Assembly: GCA_041689615.1 (NCBI GenBank)
Contig: JBDNFW010000020.1
Span: forward strand, 1-47,489
DNA from: UBA7359 sp041689615
Lineage (GTDB): Bacteria > Pseudomonadota > Gammaproteobacteria > Eutrophobiales > Eutrophobiaceae
Length of the DNA stretch: 47,489 nt
Direction: 5' to 3'
Within the stretch, counting starts at the first letter, position 1. Each line of letters begins with the position of its first letter. Made by a program: the position numbers and the translations under genes. Positions 25,549 through 33,689 of this stretch are shown one piece after another. The notes under the pieces were generated by a model. It was not told the origin of the DNA. It worked only from the letters and a program-made list of their open reading frames with translations, and searched no databases.

Positions 25549-26522
25549 AAATTAAAAACAGCACAACGTCAGCGATCAAAAGTCGTTATTCGTTCATTAA
25601 GATTCTAACTGGTTCTGATTTATCGATTCGTCGATTGCCGTTGATGTCGGTCACCAGCCAAAAGTCAGGACCGGTCGTGTGGTTGACTGCTTGTGTACAT
25701 GGCGACGAAGTTGTTGGTATGGCAATAGTGCATGAAGTATTTAAAAAGATACGTCGTACTTTATTACGCGGATCTGTTCATGCTTTTCCATTAATGAACC
25801 CCATTGGTCTAGAAACAACTTCGCGCAAGATTACTATGAGCCGAGAGGATCTGAATCGTTCGTTTCCCGGAAAACCTGATGGGACTTTAGGTGAAAGACT
25901 GGCTAATCGTATTTTTGATACCATTATCAATACTTCTCCTGATTTGGTACTGGATCTTCATAGTGATTGGAAGCAATCCATTCCTTATACCATTCTGGAT
26001 AAACGCTCTTCCAAGATGGATAAGAAAATCTATGATACAACGCGAGAGTTTGCTAAAGAGACTGGTTTTGTTTCTCTTCTTGAAGATGAGACATTAACTG
26101 ATTCGTTGTCACATAATTTACTAGAGAACAATATTCCAGCATTGACGCTGGAGTTGGGCGAACCTTATGTTATCAATGAAGAGAATGTAAGTTTAGGTTT
26201 GAATGCTATCTGGAATATTTTATCGAGTCTGGAAATGATTGCACCGCTGCAGGAACGTTTTGTTTATCCAACGTCGAAAATATATAAAGGAAAATTATTT
26301 AAATATTCTGATCAACCTTATAGTTCAAAAAGTGGGATTATAAGGTTTCTGGCTAAAGCTGGTGATGAAATTAATGAGGGACAACCGTTTGCTAAAATCG
26401 TTAATGCCTTTGGTAAGCATCAGGAAACTGTCAGAGCTTTACATGATGGTATTGTTTTAGGTCATTCGGATTCATCCGTTGTTTTTCCAGGTATGCCAAT
26501 CATGGCGTTTGGTATTAGTTAA
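25545..26522 (+). CDS. M14-type zinc deacylase, succinylglutamate desuccinylase/aspartoacylase family
   Basis: Predicted zinc hydrolase of N-acyl amino acids or small amides. Ligands fit the AstE/AspA pattern: His52 and Glu55 in CVHGDE, His139 in LVLDLHSDW, and catalytic Glu203 in ALTLELGEP, with DLNRSFPG (102-109) supplying the substrate-binding Arg. A C-terminal beta-barrel domain (about 240-325, AGDEINEGQPFAKIVN, VVFPGMPI) is as in this family. The 325 residues are a normal length. It is coupled by a 4-base overlap to the methyltransferase/ATP-grasp gene and ends in a bidirectional terminator, making a closed two-gene operon. No arginine-degradation (ast) genes are nearby, so AstE itself is unlikely. 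Confidence 0.87.
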   Translation: MKIKNSTTSAIKSRYSFIKILTGSDLSIRRLPLMSVTSQKSGPVVWLTACVHGDEVVGMAIVHEVFKKIRRTLLRGSVHAFPLMNPIGLETTSRKITMSREDLNRSFPGKPDGTLGERLANRIFDTIINTSPDLVLDLHSDWKQSIPYTILDKRSSKMDKKIYDTTREFAKETGFVSLLEDETLTDSLSHNLLENNIPALTLELGEPYVINEENVSLGLNAIWNILSSLEMIAPLQERFVYPTSKIYKGKLFKYSDQPYSSKSGIIRFLAKAGDEINEGQPFAKIVNAFGKHQETVRALHDGIVLGHSDSSVVFPGMPIMAFGIS

Positions 26523-26525
26523 ATA

Positions 26526-26562
26526 AAAAAGCCGTTATCTCTATTAAAGATAACGGCTTTTT
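26526..26562. terminator. Bidirectional Rho-independent terminator
   Basis: A 14-base stem AAAAAGCCGTTATC (26526-26539) / GATAACGGCTTTTT (26549-26562) with a 9-base loop has A and T runs on both sides. It serves the deacylase gene from the left and the GlcG-like gene from the right. Confidence 0.92.
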
Positions 26563-26577
26563 AGAATGTAGAGAGTT

Positions 26578-26874
26578 TTAACTAACTACTGATTGCCCAG
26601 CTTCACAACATGCATCATCTTCATCAGGTAAACCGCCACCTATGCCAATCGCACCAATGCAATTACCGTCTTTCATGATTGGACGACCACCAGGACTAGG
26701 TAATGCATTACCCGGAATTACACTAGGGATTGAGAACCATAACAAAGGGTTTTGATCTTTAATCTGATCAATTTCCATAGTTGAACGTTTGAATGATGCC
26801 GCTGCCATCGCTTTAGCTTTAGAAGTATCAAACGTATAAAAGCCGGCACCATCGGCACGAGAAAAATAAACCAT
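26578..26874 (-). pseudogene. GlcG/HbpS-like heme-binding protein, N-terminally truncated
   Basis: The 98 residues match the central and C-terminal parts of the GlcG/HbpS (DUF336) family: YFSRADGAGFYTFDTSKAKA, a GNALPSPGGRPI block and the end KDGNCIGAIGIGGGLPDEDD. Family members normally start about 35 residues earlier. Here the frame upstream of the ATG still reads family-like sequence (IINESGR) but meets a TAG stop at about 26905, and the bases beyond are repeat copy D. The gene therefore appears to have lost its first part; a short product from the internal ATG (weak GGA ahead) is possible. GlcG functions with glycolate utilisation in E. coli operons, but the role is ill-defined. Confidence 0.65.
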
Positions 26875-26911
26875 ACGTCCAGATTCGTTAATTATATCAG
26901 TCTTCTAAGAA

Positions 26912-26966
26912 CGCCGCTTCTGCGCGTCCATGCGCTTGCGGCATACCCCGTACATCCTGTACATAA
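26912..26966. repeat. Dispersed hairpin repeat, copy D (diverged)
   Basis: Read on the plus strand, GCCGC (26913-26917) / GCGGC (26938-26942) with nested GCGC/GCGC forms a hairpin, followed by CATACCCC and the box GTACATCCTGTACATAAA (26950-26967). The box is the reverse complement of the one beside copies B and C, but the hairpin sequence is entirely different. It directly abuts the truncated GlcG-like gene. Confidence 0.55.
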
Positions 26967-26968
26967 AA

Positions 26969-27002
26969 AAGCCCGCCCAGTAAATAATACTGAGCGGGCT
27001 TC
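26969..27002 (-). terminator. Rho-independent terminator of pckG
   Basis: AAGCCCGC..CAGTA / TACTG..GCGGGCTT forms a long stem around an AATAA loop, and on the minus strand it is followed by a T run (complement of 26965-26970). It starts about 20 bases after the pckG stop. Confidence 0.92.
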
Positions 27003-27023
27003 ATTAAGACTTAACTTAAAGAC

Positions 27024-28826
27024 TTAAGCGACAGCTTGTTGTGCTGACTCAAGACGATTTCTAAGAGCTTGAACTTGTTTGGTCAATTCTTCAGGTAAGC
27101 GATCACCAAACGTTGCATAGTATTCTTCAATACCTGCTAATTCAGACAACCAACCTTCAGTATCAACACGCATCAAGTTTGCAATGTCTTCGTCAGACAT
27201 ATTCAAACCACTGAAATCGATACCGTCTAATGTTGGCATATTGCCGATTGCAGTTTCGATCGCATCAGCAGTACCAGCGCAACGTTCGAATACCCATTTA
27301 AGGACACGACTGTTTTCGCCAAAACCAGGCCACATGAATTTGCCAGCTTCGTTCTTACGGAACCAGTTAACGTAGTAAATGCTAGGCATCTTAGCGCCTT
27401 CTTTTTTACCCATTTCTAACCAATGACCCCAGTAATCAGCCATGTTGTAACCACAGAATGGCAGCATTGCCATTGGGTCACGACGTAATTGACCGATTGT
27501 ACCGAAAGCTGCTGCAGTCATTTCTGAAGCAATAATAGTCCCGAGGAAAGTACCGTGATTCCAATCCAAAGCTTCTGTAGCCAAAGGTACAACAGAGGCA
27601 CGACGACCGCCGAACAGGATTGCGCTAATGGGAACACCTTTAGGATCTTCCCATTCGCTTGCCATTACTGGACATTGTGATGCACGTGCTGTGAATCGAG
27701 CATTTGGATGTGAAGAAGGGGTATCTGATTCTGGAGTCCAGTCATTCCCTTTCCAATCGATTAAATGAGCAGGTGCTTCGCCCATTTCTTCCCACCAAAC
27801 ATCACCATCATCAGTTTCAGCAACATTAGTGAAAATTGCATTTGATTTCATAGACAACATTGCATTTGCGTTAGTGTCCATGCCTGTACCAGGTGCAACA
27901 CCAAAGAAACCCGCTTCAGGGTTGATTGCATACAATTGACCATCTTCGCCAAACTTCATCCATGCAATGTCATCACCAATAGTTTCAACTTTCCAACCAG
28001 GAATGGTTGGGGTCAACATGGCCAGGTTGGTTTTACCGCAAGCACTTGGGAAAGCACCGGCAACAAATTTAACTTCGCCTTCAGGATTAGTAAGTTTAAG
28101 AATAAGCATGTGTTCTGCCATCCAACCTTCATCACGACCCATGGTAGAAGCAATTCGTAGTGCGAAACATTTCTTACCAAGTAGTGCATTACCGCCGTAA
28201 CCTGAACCGAAAGACCAAATTTCACGAGTCTCTGGGTAATGAACAATGTAACGATTATCTGGGTTACAAGGCCAAGGTTCGCTAGTTTCACCTTCAGCTA
28301 GTGGTACACCGACAGTATGAATACAAGGAACGAAATCACCATCTGTACCGAGTACGTCTAATACTGCATTACCGACGCGAGCCATGATGTGCATGTTAGT
28401 GACAACATAAGGAGAATCTGATAATTCAACACCGATTTGAGCGATGTCAGAACCGATAGGGCCCATACTAAAAGGAATAACGTACATGGTACGGCCTCTC
28501 ATACAACCTTCGAACATACCGTTCATTTTTACGCGCATTTCTGCTGGATCAAACCAGTTATTAGTTGGACCAGCATCTTCTTTTTTTGCTGAACAGATGT
28601 AGGTGCGATCTTCTACTCGCGCTACGTCAGCAGGAATTGAATTAACATGGTAGCTATTAGGACGTTTTGCTTCGTTTATCTTTCGAGCTGTGCCGCCTTT
28701 AACCATGATATCCCACATATCATCCCACTCTTTATCAGAGCCATCACACCAGACGATGTTATCTGGTTGACATAAAGCGGCCATCTTATCGACCCATGCC
28801 TGTAGTTTTTTATTTTTTGTTGCCAT
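27024..28826 (-). CDS. pckG: Phosphoenolpyruvate carboxykinase (GTP)
   Basis: Interconverts oxaloacetate + GTP and phosphoenolpyruvate, the entry step to gluconeogenesis from C4 acids. The 600-residue length fits the GTP class, as do the sequences VAGAFPSACGKTNLAML (P-loop, reactive Cys), WKVETIGDDIAWMKF, NPEAGFFGVAPGTG (metal and GTP site) and ILFGGRRASVVPL. Most gammaproteobacteria such as E. coli use the ATP type, so the GTP enzyme is a lineage clue. A GAGGG precedes the ATG. With malate synthase G and pyruvate kinase it points to growth on C2/C4 acids. Confidence 0.96.
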   Translation of the reverse strand: MATKNKKLQAWVDKMAALCQPDNIVWCDGSDKEWDDMWDIMVKGGTARKINEAKRPNSYHVNSIPADVARVEDRTYICSAKKEDAGPTNNWFDPAEMRVKMNGMFEGCMRGRTMYVIPFSMGPIGSDIAQIGVELSDSPYVVTNMHIMARVGNAVLDVLGTDGDFVPCIHTVGVPLAEGETSEPWPCNPDNRYIVHYPETREIWSFGSGYGGNALLGKKCFALRIASTMGRDEGWMAEHMLILKLTNPEGEVKFVAGAFPSACGKTNLAMLTPTIPGWKVETIGDDIAWMKFGEDGQLYAINPEAGFFGVAPGTGMDTNANAMLSMKSNAIFTNVAETDDGDVWWEEMGEAPAHLIDWKGNDWTPESDTPSSHPNARFTARASQCPVMASEWEDPKGVPISAILFGGRRASVVPLATEALDWNHGTFLGTIIASEMTAAAFGTIGQLRRDPMAMLPFCGYNMADYWGHWLEMGKKEGAKMPSIYYVNWFRKNEAGKFMWPGFGENSRVLKWVFERCAGTADAIETAIGNMPTLDGIDFSGLNMSDEDIANLMRVDTEGWLSELAGIEEYYATFGDRLPEELTKQVQALRNRLESAQQAVA

Positions 28827-29142
28827 TACAAAGTGCCCTCTTGTTTTACTTGTATATTTTTTTAGTAGCTATGTGTGAGATACAAGCAGATCGCAAACTC
28901 TGCTTATATACTCGGAAATTTTTTAATTGTTAGGCTTAATATACATACGTAACTATTTGTTATTTTTATAATTATTCAAATAGTTACCCGAAAAAGTTAT
29001 GCTGCTACGCAATATAACTTTCCTTGGAGTGGCACATCATTCTAGTTTTTGCAGACGAAATCAAGCCGAACTTGAAGAATTAAGCTAACTACATTCTCGT
29101 TCACAAACGGAAATCAATAAGATACGAGGAAGTTTTAAAGTA
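28827..29142. other. Intergenic region with an 11-base inverted repeat
   Basis: No gene is visible in these 316 bases. They hold the pckG promoter region (minus strand) and the 3' end of the GGDEF unit. GTAACTATTTG (28949-28959) and CAAATAGTTAC (28977-28987) are a perfect inverted repeat around 17 AT-rich bases. Just beyond, AAGTTAT / ATAACTT flank GCTGCTACGCAAT. Either could be a transcript-end hairpin or a regulator site; there is no clear T run. Confidence 0.4.
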
Positions 29143-30336
29143 TTAAGGGATTTCAGAAAAAGATTTAACGCTATTTCGTCCGTTTTGTTTAACAAAGTAC
29201 AAAGCCAGATCCGCTTTTCTAAGAATATCATTAACCTGAATATCGTCTTCCGGGATTTCATTATCAATACAATCTTCCAATGATGCGATTCCAATACTAA
29301 CACTGGTCTTTATTTTGTTTCCCTTGTACTCCCAATCAAATTGTTCGATTTTTATTCTAATTCGTTCAGCGAGCTTAATGGCTCCTTCATTATTAGTTTG
29401 GGGTAAAGCGAGTACAAATTCCTCACCACCAATTCTGGCAAGTGTGTCTCCTTCGCGTATAAATTGATTCAATATATCTGCTACAGCAATCAGTACCTTG
29501 TCGCCACATTCATGACCAAACGAGTCATTCACATTTTTGAAGTGATCAAGGTCCATTATTAACAGCGTGAATGATTGAGAATAGCGTTTTGCTCTGGCTA
29601 GACTAGAAGAAACTTCAGTAAAAAAATAGCGGCGGTTATACAACTTTGTTAGTGGATCGATGACTGACATTTCTTCATAGCGAGTCCTTAATTTTTCTGA
29701 CTCTTCAAGAGCGTGGCGGAGTTCTTCAGTACGTACATCTACGATACTTTGCATATCAGACATGAGCTTAATATTGTTTAACAACATGCCTATTAGATCA
29801 GCATAGATAATGACAGAATATTCTTGCCATGATTCGAATTGATTCGGGTCAGGATGAGATAACTCAACGACACCGAGAAGTGAATTATTTGCCATTATGG
29901 GGGCACATATTAATGAGCCCACCTTACGACCATTTGTTTCGTATTTTATCAGGTTATCATCGGACGTTTTGCAGTTATGAACATGCATTACCTGACGGTT
30001 TGTTGCTGTTTTTCCAATAATACCTTCACTCAACAGGTATGAATTATTTTTATTATTTATTGATGATTCATTTGCAATGTATTGTTCCCAATTTAAATTC
30101 GCTACGCAATTCAATGATTTTTCTTCAAGCAAATATAAGGAGACTTCTTCAACTTCCATATCCTCAATAATGGTTTGCATCACTGAGTCAATAAACTGTT
30201 CTTTGTCGATCTGCTGGTTACCTAGATTTGAGATCGTTCTTATGCCGGATAAGGAATTTAATAATTGAGTAAACCGGGTATTTAAAATATCCGCTGTACC
30301 TAATTTTCCAATAAAATCTTTAATTAATGGTTCCAT
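29143..30336 (-). CDS. Diguanylate cyclase with GAF sensor domain
   Basis: Predicted to make cyclic di-GMP. The 397-residue protein has an N-terminal helical region, a GAF domain at about 45-190 (ELSHPDPNQF, GSLICAPIMANNSLLGVVEL), a linking helix (about 195-222, RTEELRHALEESEKLRTRY) and a GGDEF domain at about 225-390. The active-site loop is GGEEF (303-307). Five residues before it is REGD (294-297), the RxxD product-inhibition site, so activity should be feedback-controlled. No transmembrane segments, so it is cytoplasmic. It follows the HDOD gene by 4 bases and is very probably cotranscribed. Confidence 0.93.
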   Translation of the reverse strand: MEPLIKDFIGKLGTADILNTRFTQLLNSLSGIRTISNLGNQQIDKEQFIDSVMQTIIEDMEVEEVSLYLLEEKSLNCVANLNWEQYIANESSINNKNNSYLLSEGIIGKTATNRQVMHVHNCKTSDDNLIKYETNGRKVGSLICAPIMANNSLLGVVELSHPDPNQFESWQEYSVIIYADLIGMLLNNIKLMSDMQSIVDVRTEELRHALEESEKLRTRYEEMSVIDPLTKLYNRRYFFTEVSSSLARAKRYSQSFTLLIMDLDHFKNVNDSFGHECGDKVLIAVADILNQFIREGDTLARIGGEEFVLALPQTNNEGAIKLAERIRIKIEQFDWEYKGNKIKTSVSIGIASLEDCIDNEIPEDDIQVNDILRKADLALYFVKQNGRNSVKSFSEIP

Positions 30337-30340
30337 AACA

Positions 30341-31231
30341 TTAACTCGCTATTTCATCGACGAGTTTCTGAATATTGTCCAGTTTACTGTAGGACTTATC
30401 CAGATAAGCCTTTAATGAATCAGGTTTGAGATTAAGTGTTTCGATTACTTCAAGCTCTTGCATTGGATCGTAATTGGTATCGAGTAACCATTGGCGAGAG
30501 ATTCTTGAGCAGTAACCAATCAATACAACAAAATTTGAATTTCTTTCCTGAAAAGTAAGATCATGATGATGTTCAATTGTATCGATGATTTCGTAAGGGA
30601 GTTTCCATTTTTGAGCTAACCACGATCCTGCATCATGATGATTAAAGTCGATAGTTTCTTTTTCATATTCGATTAAGCGCTTTTCTTTATTTTCCTTCGC
30701 CGTAATAAATAATTCAGACATAATATTGGGGAAGCGATGAACCAGAACCAATATGCCTATATTATGTAACAATCCATACAGGTAAAGTTGGTTCGGATCT
30801 AATCCTTGCTTTGAATCAATGTGATTCATAAAGCCACTGGCAAGTTCTGCTGTTAGAAAGGCACTGCACCAGTAACGTTTTAAATCAAAATTCGCACATT
30901 TCTCTGGTTCGAAGACACTACTCATAGCCAGACTTAGTGCAAAGCCTTTTACTAAATCCAGACCTAAAACGTTAATTATAGCTTGCTCTAAAGTAGCCAC
31001 ATTTCTGCCAAAACCAAAAAAGGCCGAATTAGCCATACTTACTATCTTTGCTGTCAGTGCAGGATCCTTTTTTATAATTTTTGCAATATCATCCATATCG
31101 CTCGTGTCATCATTAGACGCAATCAGGATATCCTGCGCTATCGAAGGCATAGGCGGTAAATGGTCTATTTTTTGGATCTCTATTCGGACACTAGATAGTG
31201 TTTGTGCTCCCATCATTTTAGAATTCACCAT
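30341..31231 (-). CDS. HDOD-domain signalling protein
   Basis: HDOD domains resemble HD phosphohydrolases without a complete catalytic site and act in signalling. The 296-residue protein shows the family opening IDHLPPMPSIAQDIL, DDIAKIIKKDPALTAKIVSMANSAFFG, INVLGLDLVKGFALSLAM, LLHNIG and FNHHDAGSWLAQKWKLP, all over about residues 20-225. The C-terminal 70 residues are less conserved. It is first in a two-gene minus-strand unit with the GAF-GGDEF cyclase, which suggests a common c-di-GMP-linked pathway. The input signal is unknown. Confidence 0.9.
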   Translation of the reverse strand: MVNSKMMGAQTLSSVRIEIQKIDHLPPMPSIAQDILIASNDDTSDMDDIAKIIKKDPALTAKIVSMANSAFFGFGRNVATLEQAIINVLGLDLVKGFALSLAMSSVFEPEKCANFDLKRYWCSAFLTAELASGFMNHIDSKQGLDPNQLYLYGLLHNIGILVLVHRFPNIMSELFITAKENKEKRLIEYEKETIDFNHHDAGSWLAQKWKLPYEIIDTIEHHHDLTFQERNSNFVVLIGYCSRISRQWLLDTNYDPMQELEVIETLNLKPDSLKAYLDKSYSKLDNIQKLVDEIAS

Positions 31232-31330
31232 TATTTTAAATTATTAGGTATAGTTGCATGTTCTTGGTATCGGCCGTATTTAGCAAAATCTTAAATTGAA
31301 TTTTCACTTAAATGTTAGCGTTTACTTACT

Positions 31331-32119
31331 ATGATAACTTATCCAAACATTAACCCAGTTGCTGTGGATATAGGATTTGTAAAAATACATTGGTATGGCA
31401 TTACTTATGTCGTAGGTATTTTGGCGGCGTGGTTGCTATTAAGGTATCGAGGTAAAAAGCCTTATTGGGATATTAATGATGAGCAAGTTTCCGATCTAAT
31501 TTTTTATGCCATGCTCGGTATTATTATTGGCGGTCGTTTAGGATCAATTCTTTTTTATAATTTTTCCTATTACATCCAACATCCGATTGAGATTTTTTAT
31601 ATTCAGCAGGGTGGTATGTCATTTCATGGTGGACTGTTGGGCGTTATTACCGCGGTATGGTTTTTTGCGCGCAAAATTAATATGCCTTTCTTTAAACTGA
31701 CCGATTTTATTGCGCCAGTTGTTCCTGTTGGGCTTGGTTGTGGCAGGGTAGGTAATTTTATTAATGGCGAACTTTGGGGAGGTCCTAGTGATTTACCCTG
31801 GGCAATGATATTCCCTGATCCTGCGGCAGGTGGAATTGCCAGACATCCTTCTCAACTTTATGAAGCACTGCTTGAAGGCTTGGTTTTGTTTATCATTCTT
31901 TGGTGGTTTTCCAAAACACCACGACCGGTAAAAGCCATTTCCGGATTATTCTTGATCGGATATGGTGTTTTCCGATTCATGGTCGAATTTGTTCGTGTGC
32001 CCGATCAACATATTGGATACCTTGCTTTTGACTGGTTTACGATGGGTCAGTTATTGACCTTACCTATGATAATATTCGGTATGTTCTTAATGACTCTGGC
32101 TTATAAGAAAGCTCAATAA
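31331..32119 (+). CDS. lgt: Prolipoprotein diacylglyceryl transferase
   Basis: Inner-membrane enzyme that attaches diacylglycerol to the lipobox cysteine of prelipoproteins. The 262-residue protein has about seven transmembrane helices, the H-x-x-G region GGMSFHGGLLGV, and the Lgt signature GCGRVGNFINGELWG (around residues 137-151) with the essential Arg. MITYPNINPVAVDIG at the start is typical. It is followed, across a folded repeat, by thyA, the standard gammaproteobacterial order lgt-thyA. Confidence 0.97.
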   Translation: MITYPNINPVAVDIGFVKIHWYGITYVVGILAAWLLLRYRGKKPYWDINDEQVSDLIFYAMLGIIIGGRLGSILFYNFSYYIQHPIEIFYIQQGGMSFHGGLLGVITAVWFFARKINMPFFKLTDFIAPVVPVGLGCGRVGNFINGELWGGPSDLPWAMIFPDPAAGGIARHPSQLYEALLEGLVLFIILWWFSKTPRPVKAISGLFLIGYGVFRFMVEFVRVPDQHIGYLAFDWFTMGQLLTLPMIIFGMFLMTLAYKKAQ

Positions 32120-32123
32120 TGAA

Positions 32124-32237
32124 GCACTTGCAATTGCTCGACAATTTGTTCCAGACATTGTCTACCACCTACGTCCATGTAGGCGTCCTGCATTGCAAGT
32201 ATTTCCGCCATCCATGGCGGTCACACGAAGTATTTAT
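32124..32237. repeat. Multi-hairpin intergenic repeat between lgt and thyA
   Basis: ACTTGCAAT (32126-32134) pairs with ATTGCAAGT (32192-32200), enclosing two hairpins, GACAAT/ATTGTC (32140-32162) and CCTAC/GTAGG (32167-32182). A fourth, CCGCCAT/ATGGCGG (32205-32220), follows. The whole can fold as a branched, cloverleaf-like structure filling nearly all of the lgt-thyA gap. It resembles REP/MITE-type intergenic repeats, but no second copy is in the window. Confidence 0.55.
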
Positions 32238-32256
32238 TAAATATATTTGGAAATAG

Positions 32257-33048
32257 ATGAAACAGTACTTGGATTTATTACGACACGTAAAAGAAAACGG
32301 AGTCAAAAAAGAGGACCGCACCGGTACAGGTACGATTAGTGTCTTTGCTTATCAAATGCGTTTTGACTTAAATGAAGGTTTTCCTTTAGTCACAACAAAG
32401 CAGTGTCATCTAAAGTCGATTATTTATGAATTACTTTGGTTTCTGCAAGGTAATACCAATATTAAATATTTGAATGATAACGGCGTTACGATTTGGAATG
32501 AGTGGGCTGATGAAAACGGTGATTTAGGTCCGGTCTATGGCGCGCAATGGCGGTCATGGCATACCGCAGATGGTACGATTGATCAGATATCAGATGTTAT
32601 TCAACAAATAAAACAAAATCCGGATTCGCGTCGTTTGATCATCAGTGCATGGAACGTGAGTGAAATCGATAAAATGGCATTAGCGCCATGTCATGCTTTA
32701 TTTCAATTTTATGTTGCCGATGGAAAGTTATCTTGCCAACTTTATCAACGCAGTGCCGATATTTTTCTTGGCGTGCCTTTTAATATTGCATCGTATGCTA
32801 TGTTAACGATGATGATTGCACAAGTTTGCGATTTAAAGTTGGGTGAGTTTATTCATACCTTTGGTGATGCACATATTTATTTAAATCATCTGGAGCAGGT
32901 AGATACGCAATTAGCACGCACACCTTATCCATTACCAGAGATGAGACTTAATAAAGAGGTTGATAATATATTCAATTTTAAATACGAAGATTTTGAATTA
33001 GTAAACTATCAGGCACATCCAAGAATTTCTGCACCAATTGCTATTTGA
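32257..33048 (+). CDS. thyA: Thymidylate synthase
   Basis: Methylates dUMP to dTMP using methylene-tetrahydrofolate, producing dihydrofolate that FolA recycles. At 263 residues it is one short of E. coli ThyA. It shows the folate/phosphate region EDRTGTGTISVFAYQMRF, the nucleophile in MALAPCHALFQFYV, QRSADIFLGVPFNIASYA and TFGDAHIYLNHLEQ. It ends KAPIAI-like as RISAPIAI. Probably cotranscribed with mlaC and folA downstream. Confidence 0.98.
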   Translation: MKQYLDLLRHVKENGVKKEDRTGTGTISVFAYQMRFDLNEGFPLVTTKQCHLKSIIYELLWFLQGNTNIKYLNDNGVTIWNEWADENGDLGPVYGAQWRSWHTADGTIDQISDVIQQIKQNPDSRRLIISAWNVSEIDKMALAPCHALFQFYVADGKLSCQLYQRSADIFLGVPFNIASYAMLTMMIAQVCDLKLGEFIHTFGDAHIYLNHLEQVDTQLARTPYPLPEMRLNKEVDNIFNFKYEDFELVNYQAHPRISAPIAI

Positions 33049-33074
33049 TCTAGGGCTATTTAAAAGGAATCAAT

Positions 33075-33674
33075 ATGAAACTCAGGAAAATATGTTTTAT
33101 TACATTATTGATGTATTTATGTTCATTTAATTTACAGGCGAACGAAGAATCACCGGGGAAAATTGTTAAAGAGACGGTTGATCAGGTGCTTCTTGTTTTA
33201 CAAGATGACAGTCTTGGTCAAGAAAAAAGAAAACAACTAATTTCCGACTTAATTAAAGAGCGAGTCAATTTTAAAGATATGTCTCGACGTATTTTGGCAA
33301 CTAATTGGAAAGTTGCGACTGAAGAACAACAAAAAGAGTTTACTGCCTTGTTTCAGGAAATATTAATTAATACTTACTGGATTCGAATGAATCAGTATGC
33401 AGGTGAGCGTATTGAATATATTTCCGTCTCTTCTGATAAAGATGGTTATGCTACGGTTGATACAATTATAGTAAGAGATAAAAGCGATATTGAAATTCCT
33501 ATTTCATACCGAATGAAACGTTTTGTCGATATTTGGTATGCCTATGACTTTGTCGTTGAGAGTTTAAGTTTAGTACAAAGCTATCGAACTGAGTATGGCG
33601 CGACGGTTAAGAATTTTGGTGTTGATGGATTACTTAAACTCATGAAACAAGAAATTGATGGCTACGACGCATAA
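33075..33674 (+). CDS. MlaC/Ttg2D-like periplasmic phospholipid-binding protein
   Basis: Periplasmic shuttle of the MlaFEDB phospholipid transport system in other bacteria. The 199-residue protein has a signal peptide (KICFITLLMYLCSFNLQANE) and the MlaC pattern: IVKETVDQVLLVL, RVNFKDMSRRILATNWK, QQKEFTALFQEILINTY and VDIWYAYDFVVESLSLVQSYR. AAGGA lies seven bases before the ATG. No mlaF, mlaE, mlaD or mlaB is adjacent; the gene instead sits between thyA and folA (26 and 15 bases), so it is an orphan or additional copy whose partner transporter must be elsewhere. Confidence 0.88.
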   Translation: MKLRKICFITLLMYLCSFNLQANEESPGKIVKETVDQVLLVLQDDSLGQEKRKQLISDLIKERVNFKDMSRRILATNWKVATEEQQKEFTALFQEILINTYWIRMNQYAGERIEYISVSSDKDGYATVDTIIVRDKSDIEIPISYRMKRFVDIWYAYDFVVESLSLVQSYRTEYGATVKNFGVDGLLKLMKQEIDGYDA

Positions 33675-33689
33675 CATCTAGTTATTCTT

